Source of the DNA: Pseudonocardia halophobica | Lineage (GTDB): Bacteria > Actinomycetota > Actinomycetes > Mycobacteriales > Pseudonocardiaceae | Reading direction: 5' to 3' | Length of the DNA stretch: 64,000 nucleotides | Assembly: GCF_027922425.1 (NCBI RefSeq) | Contig: NZ_BSFQ01000034.1 | Coordinates: 18,326-82,325, forward strand | Shown here: piece by piece, positions 40,962 through 48,936 of the stretch | Layout of the letters: the number at the start of each line of letters is the position of its first letter | Position numbering within the stretch: the stretch's first letter is position 1 | Translations under genes and position numbers: made by a program | Notes under the pieces: model-generated | Database searches by the model: none | The model's input: the letters and a program-made list of their open reading frames with translations, nothing else | What the model was told of the DNA's origin: nothing

Positions 40962-43100
40962 TCAGTCGATGCACGGTACGCCGCCCGCGTTGACCTCGGA
41001 GGTCGGCGCGGGCGCGGAGGTCGAGGAGCCGCCGGTCGTGGTCGTCGCCCCGGTCGTCCCCGTCGTCGCCGCCGCGGACGAGCCCGCGAAGTCGGTCCCG
41101 AGCAGCACCTGCACGTGCCCGGACCGCACGCCGTCGGCCTGCTCGACGCCGATCCCGCCGAGCTGCGCGGCCACCGCGCGGGCGGCCTCGTCACCGTCCG
41201 ACTGGGCGTAGCGGACGACGGAGGTCGAGCGGCTGTCCGAGTTCTCCACCGTGCCGCGCAGGTAGCCCGCCCCGCCGAGCCGGTCGGCGACCTGGGCCGC
41301 GAGGCCGGTACCGCCCGAGCCGTTGCCGACGTCGACAGTGACCGTCGCCGGGTCCACCGTGGACGCGACCGGCGCCTCCGCGGTGGTCTCGGGCTCCTCC
41401 TTCGGCGCGGTCCGCTGCTCGACGAACTGCTGGACCTGCGTGGGATCGACCAGCACGACGTCGCCGCGCTCGTTGTTCGCGCCGCCCTGCGTCGGAATGG
41501 TCACGAAGTCGATGTTGCCCGCGGCGATGTCCGACGCCTGCCGGCCGAAGCCGAGCAGGTCCCAGCCGGAGTCGATGACGAGCGACTTCTTCGCCACGTC
41601 CATCAGCGCGGAGAGCGTGCCGGTGTCGGTCAGCGTGCCACTGGAGAGGATCTTGTCGGCGACGGCGGCGAGGAACACCTGCTGCCGGCGGATGCGGGAC
41701 AGGTCGCCCTCGGGCAGGCCGTGCCGCTGGCGGACGAAGGCCAGCGCGTCCGCGCCGGAGATCGTCTGTGGGCCGGCGGCGAAGCGGGCGCCGGAGAACT
41801 CGTCGTCGACCGGGGCCCTGAGGCAGACGTCGACCCCGCCGATGGCCTGGGTCAGGTTGTAGAAGCCGAGCAGGTTGATCTCGGCGTAGTGGTCGATCGT
41901 GAGACCGGTCAGGTCCTGGACGGTGTCGATCAACGCGGTCCGCCCCGTCGCCGACGACTGCTGGTCGGCGTCCTTCTGGGTGACGCCGGACTTCACCAGC
42001 TCCTCGGCCTTGAGCGCCTTGGTGGCCGGGTACGCGGCGTTGATCTTGTCCTTGCGGTAGCCGGGGATGTCGACGTAGCTGTCCCGCGGGATGGAGAAGG
42101 CCGTCGCGCTGCCGCCGTCGGCGGGGATGTGCAGCACGATGATCGTGTCCGAGTTGAGGACGCCGGACTCGGCGCCGCTGCGCAGGGTGCGCAGGACGTC
42201 GTCGGGCAGCGGGTTGCCCTGCGCGTCCGTGCGGCTGTCGACGCCCACGAGCAGGATGTTCTGCTCGCCGCCGGAGGAGCCGCCGGTGATGACGTTGGTC
42301 GTGGTCAGGCCCGCGGTGAGGTCGCGGTAGAGGCCCCACGCCGTGCCCGTGACCGCCACGACCAGGGCGGACAGGACGCACAGCGTGATCCGGGTCCGGC
42401 GGACGAACCGGCCGGGCGGCCGCCCGGGCGGCGCGGTCGCGGGGCGGGGCCGCGCCGGCGGAGGGGTGCGCGGGCGCGTGCGGGTGGGGGGACGGGTGGG
42501 TGCCGCACCCCGCGAGACGTCCCGGGCGGGCCGGCGCGGCGGCGGCTCGACGACGGCCCGGCGAACGGGCCTGCGGGGCTCGTCGCGGTCGGGAGTGGAC
42601 CGGCGGGCCGAGGTGCGGGCGGAGCTCGACCGCGCGGACGCGCCGCCCGGCTCCCCGTCCCGGTCGGAGCCGGTCCGGCGTCCGCGGGGGACGGACCCGT
42701 CGCCGCGCCCCGAGCCATCCCGGGCGGAACCGTCGCGACCCGAGCCGGTCGAGCGGGGGCGGCCGCTCCCGGAGCCGGAGGACGAGCGGTCGCCGGAGCC
42801 GCGGTCACGGGCCGAGGCGCCGGAGGAACCGCTTCGCCCGGAACCCGCCCGGCCCGCCGTGGAGCCCCCGTCCCGGGACGACCGGGCGGAGTACCCCGCC
42901 GCGGAGCCCGTGCCGCGTTCGGAGCGCGGCTCCGGCGCGACGTCCGACCGCCCCGCCGAGCCGGTCGCGCGGGCCCGTGGGGGACGGTCGGGGCCGCCGC
43001 CGGTCAGGGCGCCGCCCTCGCCGAACAGCGCGGAGGCGCCGGCGCGGCGCTCGCGCCGCGGCCCGCCCGAGGAGGAGCGGCCACCGGACGTCGGGTCCAC
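40962..43100 (-). CDS. LytR-CpsA-Psr (LCP) cell-wall ligase with long disordered N-terminus
   Basis: A 712-aa LCP protein; family members transfer lipid-linked polymers to peptidoglycan (arabinogalactan in mycolata). A Ser/Arg/Gly-rich cytoplasmic tail fills about residues 1-232, one transmembrane helix lies at about 236-258, the LCP domain at about 285-480 (ILLVGVDSRTDAQG, SIPRDSYVDIPGY, the Arg-rich SRIRRQQVF), and a LytR_C domain at about 590-675 (VDVGNGSGGTGLAAQVADRL). The catalytic Arg/Asp framework is intact. The tail is about 200 residues longer than I expect for this subfamily. GTG 43100 is the assumed start; a shorter one within the tail cannot be excluded. Confidence 0.92.
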   Translation of the reverse strand: MDPTSGGRSSSGGPRRERRAGASALFGEGGALTGGGPDRPPRARATGSAGRSDVAPEPRSERGTGSAAGYSARSSRDGGSTAGRAGSGRSGSSGASARDRGSGDRSSSGSGSGRPRSTGSGRDGSARDGSGRGDGSVPRGRRTGSDRDGEPGGASARSSSARTSARRSTPDRDEPRRPVRRAVVEPPPRRPARDVSRGAAPTRPPTRTRPRTPPPARPRPATAPPGRPPGRFVRRTRITLCVLSALVVAVTGTAWGLYRDLTAGLTTTNVITGGSSGGEQNILLVGVDSRTDAQGNPLPDDVLRTLRSGAESGVLNSDTIIVLHIPADGGSATAFSIPRDSYVDIPGYRKDKINAAYPATKALKAEELVKSGVTQKDADQQSSATGRTALIDTVQDLTGLTIDHYAEINLLGFYNLTQAIGGVDVCLRAPVDDEFSGARFAAGPQTISGADALAFVRQRHGLPEGDLSRIRRQQVFLAAVADKILSSGTLTDTGTLSALMDVAKKSLVIDSGWDLLGFGRQASDIAAGNIDFVTIPTQGGANNERGDVVLVDPTQVQQFVEQRTAPKEEPETTAEAPVASTVDPATVTVDVGNGSGGTGLAAQVADRLGGAGYLRGTVENSDSRSTSVVRYAQSDGDEAARAVAAQLGGIGVEQADGVRSGHVQVLLGTDFAGSSAAATTGTTGATTTTGGSSTSAPAPTSEVNAGGVPCID

Positions 43101-43365
43101 TCCACCTCCTCACCTCGCGCCCGGTTCGGGTCCGGACCCCCGCGGCCGCCACCCGGCCGCCCCTAGAGGGTGCAGCATCCGGAGGCATGATCGCGCGCGT
43201 CGCCCGGCGTGTCGGCGGCTCGAGATCACCGTTGGGCGATCGTCCACCCCGGAGGGTGACCCGTTCGGACCTACGCGTGATCATCTCCGTGACGGACCGC
43301 CCCGTCCTGCCGGACCACCGGGGGAGTGAGACCATTCACATCTCCACGTCGCGAGGGGCCCCCGC

Positions 43366-44256
43366 ATGACCGCACAGCCCGACGAGGCGGCCCGGACCGA
43401 CGCCGTCCACCGCATCCCCGTGCCGCCGCCGGAGGGGCCGCTGACGGCCGCGGGCCGGGCGCTGCTGGAGCAGCACCGGGCCTGGGAGGCGGTCGAGCCG
43501 CTGCGCCGCGCCGTCGCCTCGCGCGAACCGGGCTCGGCGGACCTGCTCGTGCGCGCCTACCTGGACAGCGGCAGCTGGACCGCAGCCATCGAGTTCCTCG
43601 CGCCGCTGGTGGAGCAGGGGCACCTGGAGTTCGCGGGGCGGCTCGGGGTCGCGCTCGCCGAGCTGGGCGACCACTCGCGGGCCGAGCAGGTGCTGCGCCT
43701 CGCCGTGGCGCAGCGCGAGCTCCCCGCCGCCAACGACCTCGCCCTGCTGCTGCGGGCGGACGGCCGCTTCGCCGAGGCCGTCCGGGTCCTCACCGACGCC
43801 GCCGAGGCGGGCGACCCGCAGGCGCCGGACAACCTCGTCGCGCTGCACCTCGAGGCGGAGGACCTCGCCGCAGCCGTCGTGGCCGCCGAGCGGTACGCGG
43901 ACGAACGGCGGCCGGACGCGCTCGTCGCGCTGGCGGACGTGCGGGCCGTCCAGGGCCGGGACGCGGAGGCCGAGTCCCTCTACCGGCGCGCCGGCGAGCT
44001 CGGCGCCGTCCGCGCCCACACCGCCTACGCCGCGTTCCTCGTCGCCCGCGGCGACCTCGACGGGGCCGACCGCGAGTACCGCGAGGCCGAGCGGCACAAC
44101 GAACCGGGCTGGGCCTGGACCATCGGCCGGTTCCTGCTCGACACCGGGCGGCCCGAGGCGGCGCGCTGGTACCTGGAGATGGCGGTGACCTGGGGCGACC
44201 GGGCCGCCGCCGAGGCCCTCGCGGAGCTCGACGGCGAGGACCCGGCGGACGACTGA
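43366..44256 (+). CDS. tetratricopeptide/Sel1-like repeat protein
   Basis: A 296-aa soluble protein of repeated helical pairs, for example AWEAVEPLRRAVASREPGS, DHSRAEQVLRLAVAQREL, RFAEAVRVLTDAAEAGD, RDAEAESLYRRAGELGA and DLDGADREYREAERHN. These resemble TPR/Sel1 units of about 35 residues, which mediate protein-protein contacts. There is no signal peptide. It stands between the LCP and rhamnosyltransferase genes, the place taken by rmlD in M. tuberculosis as recalled; whether it works with envelope synthesis is unknown. Confidence 0.8.
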   Translation: MTAQPDEAARTDAVHRIPVPPPEGPLTAAGRALLEQHRAWEAVEPLRRAVASREPGSADLLVRAYLDSGSWTAAIEFLAPLVEQGHLEFAGRLGVALAELGDHSRAEQVLRLAVAQRELPAANDLALLLRADGRFAEAVRVLTDAAEAGDPQAPDNLVALHLEAEDLAAAVVAAERYADERRPDALVALADVRAVQGRDAEAESLYRRAGELGAVRAHTAYAAFLVARGDLDGADREYREAERHNEPGWAWTIGRFLLDTGRPEAARWYLEMAVTWGDRAAAEALAELDGEDPADD

Positions 44257-44330
44257 GTCCCCGGCCCCGATCGGTCGGCCCCCGGTCCCCGCACCGACCG
44301 GCCCCCGGGGGCCCGTTAGGGTGACCCGCC

Positions 44331-45218
44331 ATGGAGTCGGCGGTCCGCACGTACGGGGACGAGCTCGCGGTCGTGACCGTCACGTACTCACCGGGCGACA
44401 CGCTCGAGGCCTTCCTGGACTCGCTCAAGGCGGCGACCGCGCGTCCGCCCCGGGTCGTGCTGGCGGACAACGGGTCCGTCGACGGCGCCCCGGAGCGCGC
44501 GGCGGAGCGCGACGGTGTGGAGCTGCTCCGGATCGGCGAGAACGTCGGCTACGGCACGGCCGCCAACCGAGCCGTCGCCGGGCTGGGGCCCGAGGTGGGC
44601 TGGGTCGTCGTCGCCAACCCGGACCTGGTCTGGGGCGAGGGCGCGATCGACACGCTGCTCGAGGCCGCCGGCCGCTGGCCGCGCGCCGGCGCGCTCGGAC
44701 CGCTGATCCGCGAGCCCGACGGCACGGTCTACCCCTCGGCCCGGCTGCTGCCCTCGCTGGGCCACGGCGCCGGACACGCCGTCCTCGGCCGGGTCTGGCC
44801 CGGCAACCCCTGGACGCAGACCTACCGGCAGGCCGCCGCGGCGATCGGCGAGCGCACGGCGGGTTGGCTTTCCGGCTCGTGCATCCTGGTGCGCCGCAGC
44901 GCCTTCGACTCGGTCGACGGGTTCGACCCGCGCTACTTCATGTACTTCGAGGACGTGGACCTCGGCGACCGGCTCGGCCGGGCCGGCTGGCTCAACGTCT
45001 ACGTCCCGACCGCCGAGGTCGTGCACACCGGCGGGGTCTCCACCTCGAAGCCCGAGGTGTCGGCCCGGATGCTCGCCGAGCACCACCGCAGCGCCTACCG
45101 CTACCTCGCCGACCGGCACCCGGGCCCCCGCAACGCCCCGATCCGGGCGGCGGTGCGGGCCGGACTCGCGGTGCGAGCCCGGGCAACGCAGGCGCGTGGA
45201 CGAACGTCCACCCGGTGA
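44331..45218 (+). CDS. wbbL: GT2 rhamnosyltransferase (WbbL-like)
   Basis: A 295-aa family-2 glycosyltransferase. The motifs LADNGSVDGAPE, GYGTAANRAVAG and NPDLVWGEG form the nucleotide-sugar site, and MYFEDVDLGDRLGRAGW is the ED-rich catalytic region of WbbL. WbbL adds rhamnose to decaprenyl-diphospho-GlcNAc to build the arabinogalactan linker. ATG 44331 follows TAGGGT by 8 nt, so it is probably leaderless. It is followed by the nucleotidyltransferase gene, as with wbbL1-manB (Rv3265c-Rv3264c as recalled). Confidence 0.9.
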   Translation: MESAVRTYGDELAVVTVTYSPGDTLEAFLDSLKAATARPPRVVLADNGSVDGAPERAAERDGVELLRIGENVGYGTAANRAVAGLGPEVGWVVVANPDLVWGEGAIDTLLEAAGRWPRAGALGPLIREPDGTVYPSARLLPSLGHGAGHAVLGRVWPGNPWTQTYRQAAAAIGERTAGWLSGSCILVRRSAFDSVDGFDPRYFMYFEDVDLGDRLGRAGWLNVYVPTAEVVHTGGVSTSKPEVSARMLAEHHRSAYRYLADRHPGPRNAPIRAAVRAGLAVRARATQARGRTSTR

Positions 45219-45282
45219 GACCAGCAGTGTGAGACCGGAGATCCGGACCGGGGGGACCGGCCGGCTGACGAGAGGACCGTTC

Positions 45283-46356
45283 GTGCTGGACGACGTCGAG
45301 GCCGTCGTGCTCGTGGGGGGCAAGGGCACGCGCCTGCGCCCCCTCACCCTGTCGGCCCCGAAGCCGATGCTGCCCACGGCGGGCGTGCCGTTCCTGGCCC
45401 ACCTGCTCTCCCGGATCCGCGCCGCGGGCGTGCGGCGCGTGGTGCTCGGCACCTCGTACCTCGCGGAGACGTTCGAGGAGCACTTCGGCGACGGGGAGTC
45501 GCTCGACCTCGAGCTCACCTACGTGGTGGAGGACCAGCCGCTGGGCACCGGCGGCGGGATCGCCAACGTGGCCAAGCACCTGACGACCGAGAACGTCATG
45601 GTCTTCAACGGGGACGTGCTGTGCGGCACCGACCTCACCGCCGTCGTCGACACCCACCGGCGCACGGACGCGGACGTCACCCTGCACCTGGTCCGCGTGC
45701 AGGACCCGCGCGCGTACGGCTGCGTGCCCACCGACGCCGACGGCCGCGTCCAGGCGTTCCTGGAGAAGACCGAGGACCCGCCGACGGACCAGATCAACGC
45801 CGGTTGCTACGTCTTCCGCCGCTCGGTGATCGAGGACATCCCGCAGGGCCGGGTGGTGTCGGTGGAGCGCGAGACCTTCCCCGGGCTGCTCGAGGCGGGC
45901 GCCCGGGTCAGCGGGCACGTCGACAACGCCTACTGGCGCGACATGGGCACCCCCGCCGACCTCGTGCACGGCTCGGCCGACCTGGTCCGCGGCGTGGCGC
46001 CCTCGGCGGCGCTGCCCGGCCCGGCCGGCGAGTCGATCGTGCTGCCCGGTGCCACCGTGGCGAAGGACGCGTTCGTGTTCGGCGGCACCGCCGTCGGGCG
46101 GGACGCGGTGATCGGGGCGGGCGCGAAGGTCGAGGGCTGCATGGTCTTCGACGGCGCGGTGATCGAGCCGCACGCGGTCGTCGAGAGCTCCGTGGTCGGC
46201 GCCGGCGCCCGGATCGAGGCGGGCGCGCACGTCCGCGACGCGGTGATCGGCGACCGGGCGGTCATCGGGGCGCACTGCGAGCTCAAGGGCGGCGTGCGGG
46301 TGTGGCCGGAGGTCCAGCTGCCGCCGCACGGGGTCCGGTTCTCGGCCGACGTCTGA
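45283..46356 (+). CDS. manB: mannose-1-phosphate guanylyltransferase / NDP-sugar pyrophosphorylase
   Basis: A 357-aa nucleotidyltransferase with the N-terminal signature VLVGGKGTRLRPLT and APKPMLP, FNGDVL, and a C-terminal left-handed beta-helix hexapeptide region (VLPGATVAKDAFVFGG through VGAGARIEAGAHV). It makes GDP-mannose (or a related NDP-sugar) for envelope glycans. GTG 45283 is chosen since AGAGGA lies 8 nt upstream and the protein then begins like family members; GTG 45229, also in frame, is the alternative. It probably shares a transcript with wbbL and ends at the 40-bp inverted repeat. Confidence 0.9.
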   Translation: MLDDVEAVVLVGGKGTRLRPLTLSAPKPMLPTAGVPFLAHLLSRIRAAGVRRVVLGTSYLAETFEEHFGDGESLDLELTYVVEDQPLGTGGGIANVAKHLTTENVMVFNGDVLCGTDLTAVVDTHRRTDADVTLHLVRVQDPRAYGCVPTDADGRVQAFLEKTEDPPTDQINAGCYVFRRSVIEDIPQGRVVSVERETFPGLLEAGARVSGHVDNAYWRDMGTPADLVHGSADLVRGVAPSAALPGPAGESIVLPGATVAKDAFVFGGTAVGRDAVIGAGAKVEGCMVFDGAVIEPHAVVESSVVGAGARIEAGAHVRDAVIGDRAVIGAHCELKGGVRVWPEVQLPPHGVRFSADV

Positions 46357-46360
46357 CTCC

Positions 46361-46400
46361 GTGAGTGGCTACTGCCCCTAGAGCGGCAGTAGGCACTCAC
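46361..46400. terminator. 40-bp inverted repeat (19-2-19) after manB
   Basis: The stem pairs 46361-46379 with 46382-46400 (17 of 19) around a 2-nt loop and starts 4 nt past the manB stop. Arm ends GTGAGTG and CACTCAC match the copies at 9721-9760 and 25057-25096. Confidence 0.7.
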
Positions 46401-46432
46401 GACCGCCTTCGGGCTGCGGTTACCGTGGTCGC

Positions 46433-47350
46433 GTGATCGAGCGCGAGTGGCGGCCGGACTTCCGGCTCGACCTCGCCGGGGTGCTCGCCCCGTTGCGTCG
46501 CGGGCGGGGTGACCCGTCGTGGCGCTCGGTCGGCGAGGGCTCCGCGATCTGGCGCGTCTCCACCACGCCCGACGGGCCCGCCACGGTCCGGATGTCCCGG
46601 CGCAGCGACGGCACGGTCGTCGCCGCCGGCTGGGGGCCCGGCGCGCGGTGGGAGCTCGACGGCCTGCCCGCCCTGCTCGGCGCGCACGACGAGCCCGAGT
46701 CCTTCGTCGCCCACCACCCGCTGATCGCCGACGCCGCCCGCCGCCTGCCCGGGATCCGGCTCGGCTCCACCCGCCGGGTGTGGGACCAGCTGGTGCCCGC
46801 GATCCTCGAACAGAAGGTCACGGGCATCGAGGCGCGGCGCTCCTGGCGCGAGCTCTGCTGGCGGTTCTCCGACCCCGCGCCCGGTCCGGCCGGCACGATG
46901 CCGCGGGGCATGCGCGTGCCGCCGACGCCCGCGCAGATCCGCTCCGTCCCGGACTGGGAGTGGCACAGGGCCGGGGTGGACTCGGCCCGGCGGCGGGCGA
47001 TCCGGGCCGCCGCCGCGGTCGCGCACCGGCTGGAGAAGGCGGTCGAGCTGGGCGGCGAGCAGGGCCGGATCCTGTTGCGCCGCATCCCCGGTATCGGGGT
47101 GTGGACCGCCGCCGAGGTGGCCCAGCGCGCGTGGGGCGACGCCGACGCCGTCAGCTTCGGGGACTTCCACATCCCCACCGTGGTCGGCTGGGCCCTGGTC
47201 GGCCGCCCGCTCGACGACGTCGGGATGCTCGAGGTCCTGGCCCCGTACGCGCCGCAGCGGCACCGGGCGGTGCGGTACGTCGAGATCTCGGGGTTCCGCC
47301 GCCCGCGCTTCGGGCCCCGCTTCAGCCCGCGGGACTACCGGGAGATGTAG
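46433..47350 (+). CDS. DNA-3-methyladenine glycosylase II (AlkA-like HhH-GPD)
   Basis: A 305-aa HhH-GPD base-excision repair protein. The helix-hairpin-helix is LLRRIPGIGVWTAAEVAQ at about 217-234 and the catalytic Asp lies in the following GDADAVSFGDFHIP. VWDQLVPAILEQKVTG is the preceding family block. It removes alkylated bases from DNA. No Ada domain is fused. GTG 46433 follows TACCGT by 6 nt (leaderless). It sits between the mannose gene and the peroxidase with no operonic link. Confidence 0.9.
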   Translation: MIEREWRPDFRLDLAGVLAPLRRGRGDPSWRSVGEGSAIWRVSTTPDGPATVRMSRRSDGTVVAAGWGPGARWELDGLPALLGAHDEPESFVAHHPLIADAARRLPGIRLGSTRRVWDQLVPAILEQKVTGIEARRSWRELCWRFSDPAPGPAGTMPRGMRVPPTPAQIRSVPDWEWHRAGVDSARRRAIRAAAAVAHRLEKAVELGGEQGRILLRRIPGIGVWTAAEVAQRAWGDADAVSFGDFHIPTVVGWALVGRPLDDVGMLEVLAPYAPQRHRAVRYVEISGFRRPRFGPRFSPRDYREM

Positions 47351-47375
47351 ATCGTCGCGGGGTACGTTCGTGGGC

Positions 47376-47867
47376 GTGGCCCTTCTCGACTCCCCGATCG
47401 CCGCGCTCTCCGCTCTCGACGGCGGCGCCCTCCCGGACCTCGGCGGCAAGGCCGTCCTCGTCGTCAACGTCGCCTCGAAGTGCGGGCTCACCCCGCAGTA
47501 CGAGGGTCTGGAGCGGCTGCAGGAGCGCTTCGCCGGCCGCGGGTTCACCGTGCTCGGCGTGCCGTGCAACCAGTTCGCCGGGCAGGAGCCGGGCACGGCG
47601 GAGGAGATCGCCACGTTCTGCTCCACCACCTACGGCGTCTCCTTCCCGCTCACGGAGAAGGTCGAGGTCAACGGGCCGGGCCGGCACCCGCTCTACGCCG
47701 CGCTGACCGCCACCGCCGACGAGGCGGGCGAGGCCGGGGACGTCCAGTGGAACTTCGAGAAGTTCCTCGTGGCCCCGGACGGGACCGTGCGGGCCCGCTT
47801 CCGGCCGCGTACCGAGCCGGAGTCCGACGAGGTGGTGGCGGCCGTCACCGAGGTCCTCCCCGGCTGA
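47376..47867 (+). CDS. glutathione peroxidase-family thiol peroxidase
   Basis: A 163-aa thioredoxin-fold peroxidase that reduces hydroperoxides. The peroxidatic site is NVASKCGLTPQYEGL with Cys rather than selenocysteine, VPCNQFAGQEPG and WNFEKFLV complete the Gln/Trp/Asn tetrad, and TFCSTTYGV supplies a candidate resolving cysteine, so electrons probably come from thioredoxin. GTG 47376 is preferred to GTG 47370 because TACGTT ends at 47368, giving a 7-nt leaderless spacing. Confidence 0.92.
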   Translation: MALLDSPIAALSALDGGALPDLGGKAVLVVNVASKCGLTPQYEGLERLQERFAGRGFTVLGVPCNQFAGQEPGTAEEIATFCSTTYGVSFPLTEKVEVNGPGRHPLYAALTATADEAGEAGDVQWNFEKFLVAPDGTVRARFRPRTEPESDEVVAAVTEVLPG

Positions 47868-47869
47868 GC

Positions 47870-47906
47870 GGAGCGAGCCTCTGCACCGAGGGGAGCGAGC
47901 CTCTGC
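47870..47906 (+). repeat. two-copy direct repeat with 22-bp period
   Basis: GGAGCGAGCCTCTGC occurs at 47870-47884 and 47892-47906, 22 bp apart, in the gap before fbiA. The sequence is unrelated to the 4925/6037 repeats but has the same period. Confidence 0.6.
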
Positions 47907-47940
47907 GCCGGTTGTCGGGGGTCCGACGTAGCCTGGCGCC

Positions 47941-48936
47941 GTGAAGGTCACCGTCCTGGTCGGAGGCGTCGGCGGCGCCCGGTTCCTGCTCGGCGTGAAG
48001 GCCGCCCTCGGGCTGCCGGCCGTCGGGCCCGGCGAGGGCCCGCACGAGGTCAGCGCCGTGGTCAACGTGGGCGACGACGTGTGGATGCACGGCCTGCGGA
48101 TCTGCCCCGACCTCGACACCTGCATGTACACCCTGGGCGGCGGGATCGACTCGGAGCGCGGCTGGGGCCGGGCGGGGGAGACCTGGGCGGTGCGGGACGA
48201 GCTGGCCGCCTACGAGGCCGATCCCACCTGGTTCGGGCTCGGCGACCGGGACGTCGCGACGCACCTGGTCCGCACCCGGATGCTGCGCGCGGGCTACCCG
48301 CTCTCGCAGGTCACCGAGGCGCTGTGCCACCGGTGGAAGCCGGGCGTGCGGCTGCTGCCCGCCACGGACGACCGGGTCGAGACGCACGTGGTGATCGACA
48401 ACCCGGAACCGGCCGACGACGCGCCGCCGCAGGTCGCGGTGCACTTCCAGGAGTGGTGGGTACGCCACCAGGCCAAGTTCCCCGCCCACCGGTTCGCGTC
48501 GGTGGGTGCGGACGAGGCGAAGGTCCTGCCGGCCGCGGCGCAGGCGATCGCCGACGCGGACGTGGTGCTGGTCGCGCCGTCGAACCCGGTGGTCAGCATC
48601 GGCACGATGATCCAGGTCCCGGGCATGCCGCAGGCGCTGGTCGGCACCAAGGCGAAGATCGTCGGGCTGTCGCCGATCGTGGGCGGGCGGCCGCTGCGCG
48701 GGATGGCCGACGCGTGCCTCTCGGCGATCGGGGTCGAGACCACCGCCGAGGCCGTCGGCCGGCACTACGGCGGGCGGGCGAAGGGCGGCCTGCTCGACGG
48801 CTGGCTGGTCCACTCGGGAGACTCCGCCGAGATCGAGGGCGCCGAGACCCGGGCGGTCCCCCTGCTGATGACGGACGTGGAGGCCACGGCGGACATGGCG
48901 CGTGCGGCGTTCGAGCTGGCCGGGGTCACCCCGTGA
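47941..48936 (+). CDS. fbiA: 2-phospho-L-lactate (phosphoenolpyruvyl) transferase FbiA
   Basis: A 331-aa CofD/FbiA enzyme that joins the lactyl- or phosphoenolpyruvyl-phosphoguanosine moiety to the deazaflavin FO in coenzyme F420 synthesis. It begins VTVLVGGVGGARFLLG, has VNVGDDVWMHGLRICPDLD, and SPIVGGRPLRGMAD near the C-terminus. GTG 47941 follows TAGCCT by 6 nt. The stop overlaps the fbiB GTG, so the two consecutive enzymes are co-translated. The fbiA-fbiB next to whiB2 order is as in M. tuberculosis (recalled). Confidence 0.96.
   Translation: MKVTVLVGGVGGARFLLGVKAALGLPAVGPGEGPHEVSAVVNVGDDVWMHGLRICPDLDTCMYTLGGGIDSERGWGRAGETWAVRDELAAYEADPTWFGLGDRDVATHLVRTRMLRAGYPLSQVTEALCHRWKPGVRLLPATDDRVETHVVIDNPEPADDAPPQVAVHFQEWWVRHQAKFPAHRFASVGADEAKVLPAAAQAIADADVVLVAPSNPVVSIGTMIQVPGMPQALVGTKAKIVGLSPIVGGRPLRGMADACLSAIGVETTAEAVGRHYGGRAKGGLLDGWLVHSGDSAEIEGAETRAVPLLMTDVEATADMARAAFELAGVTP

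Noticed and set aside
42300..43329. Open frames antisense to the LCP N-terminal tail
   Set aside because: The tail DNA is low complexity, so all frames stay open; only the minus-strand frame joins the LCP domain.
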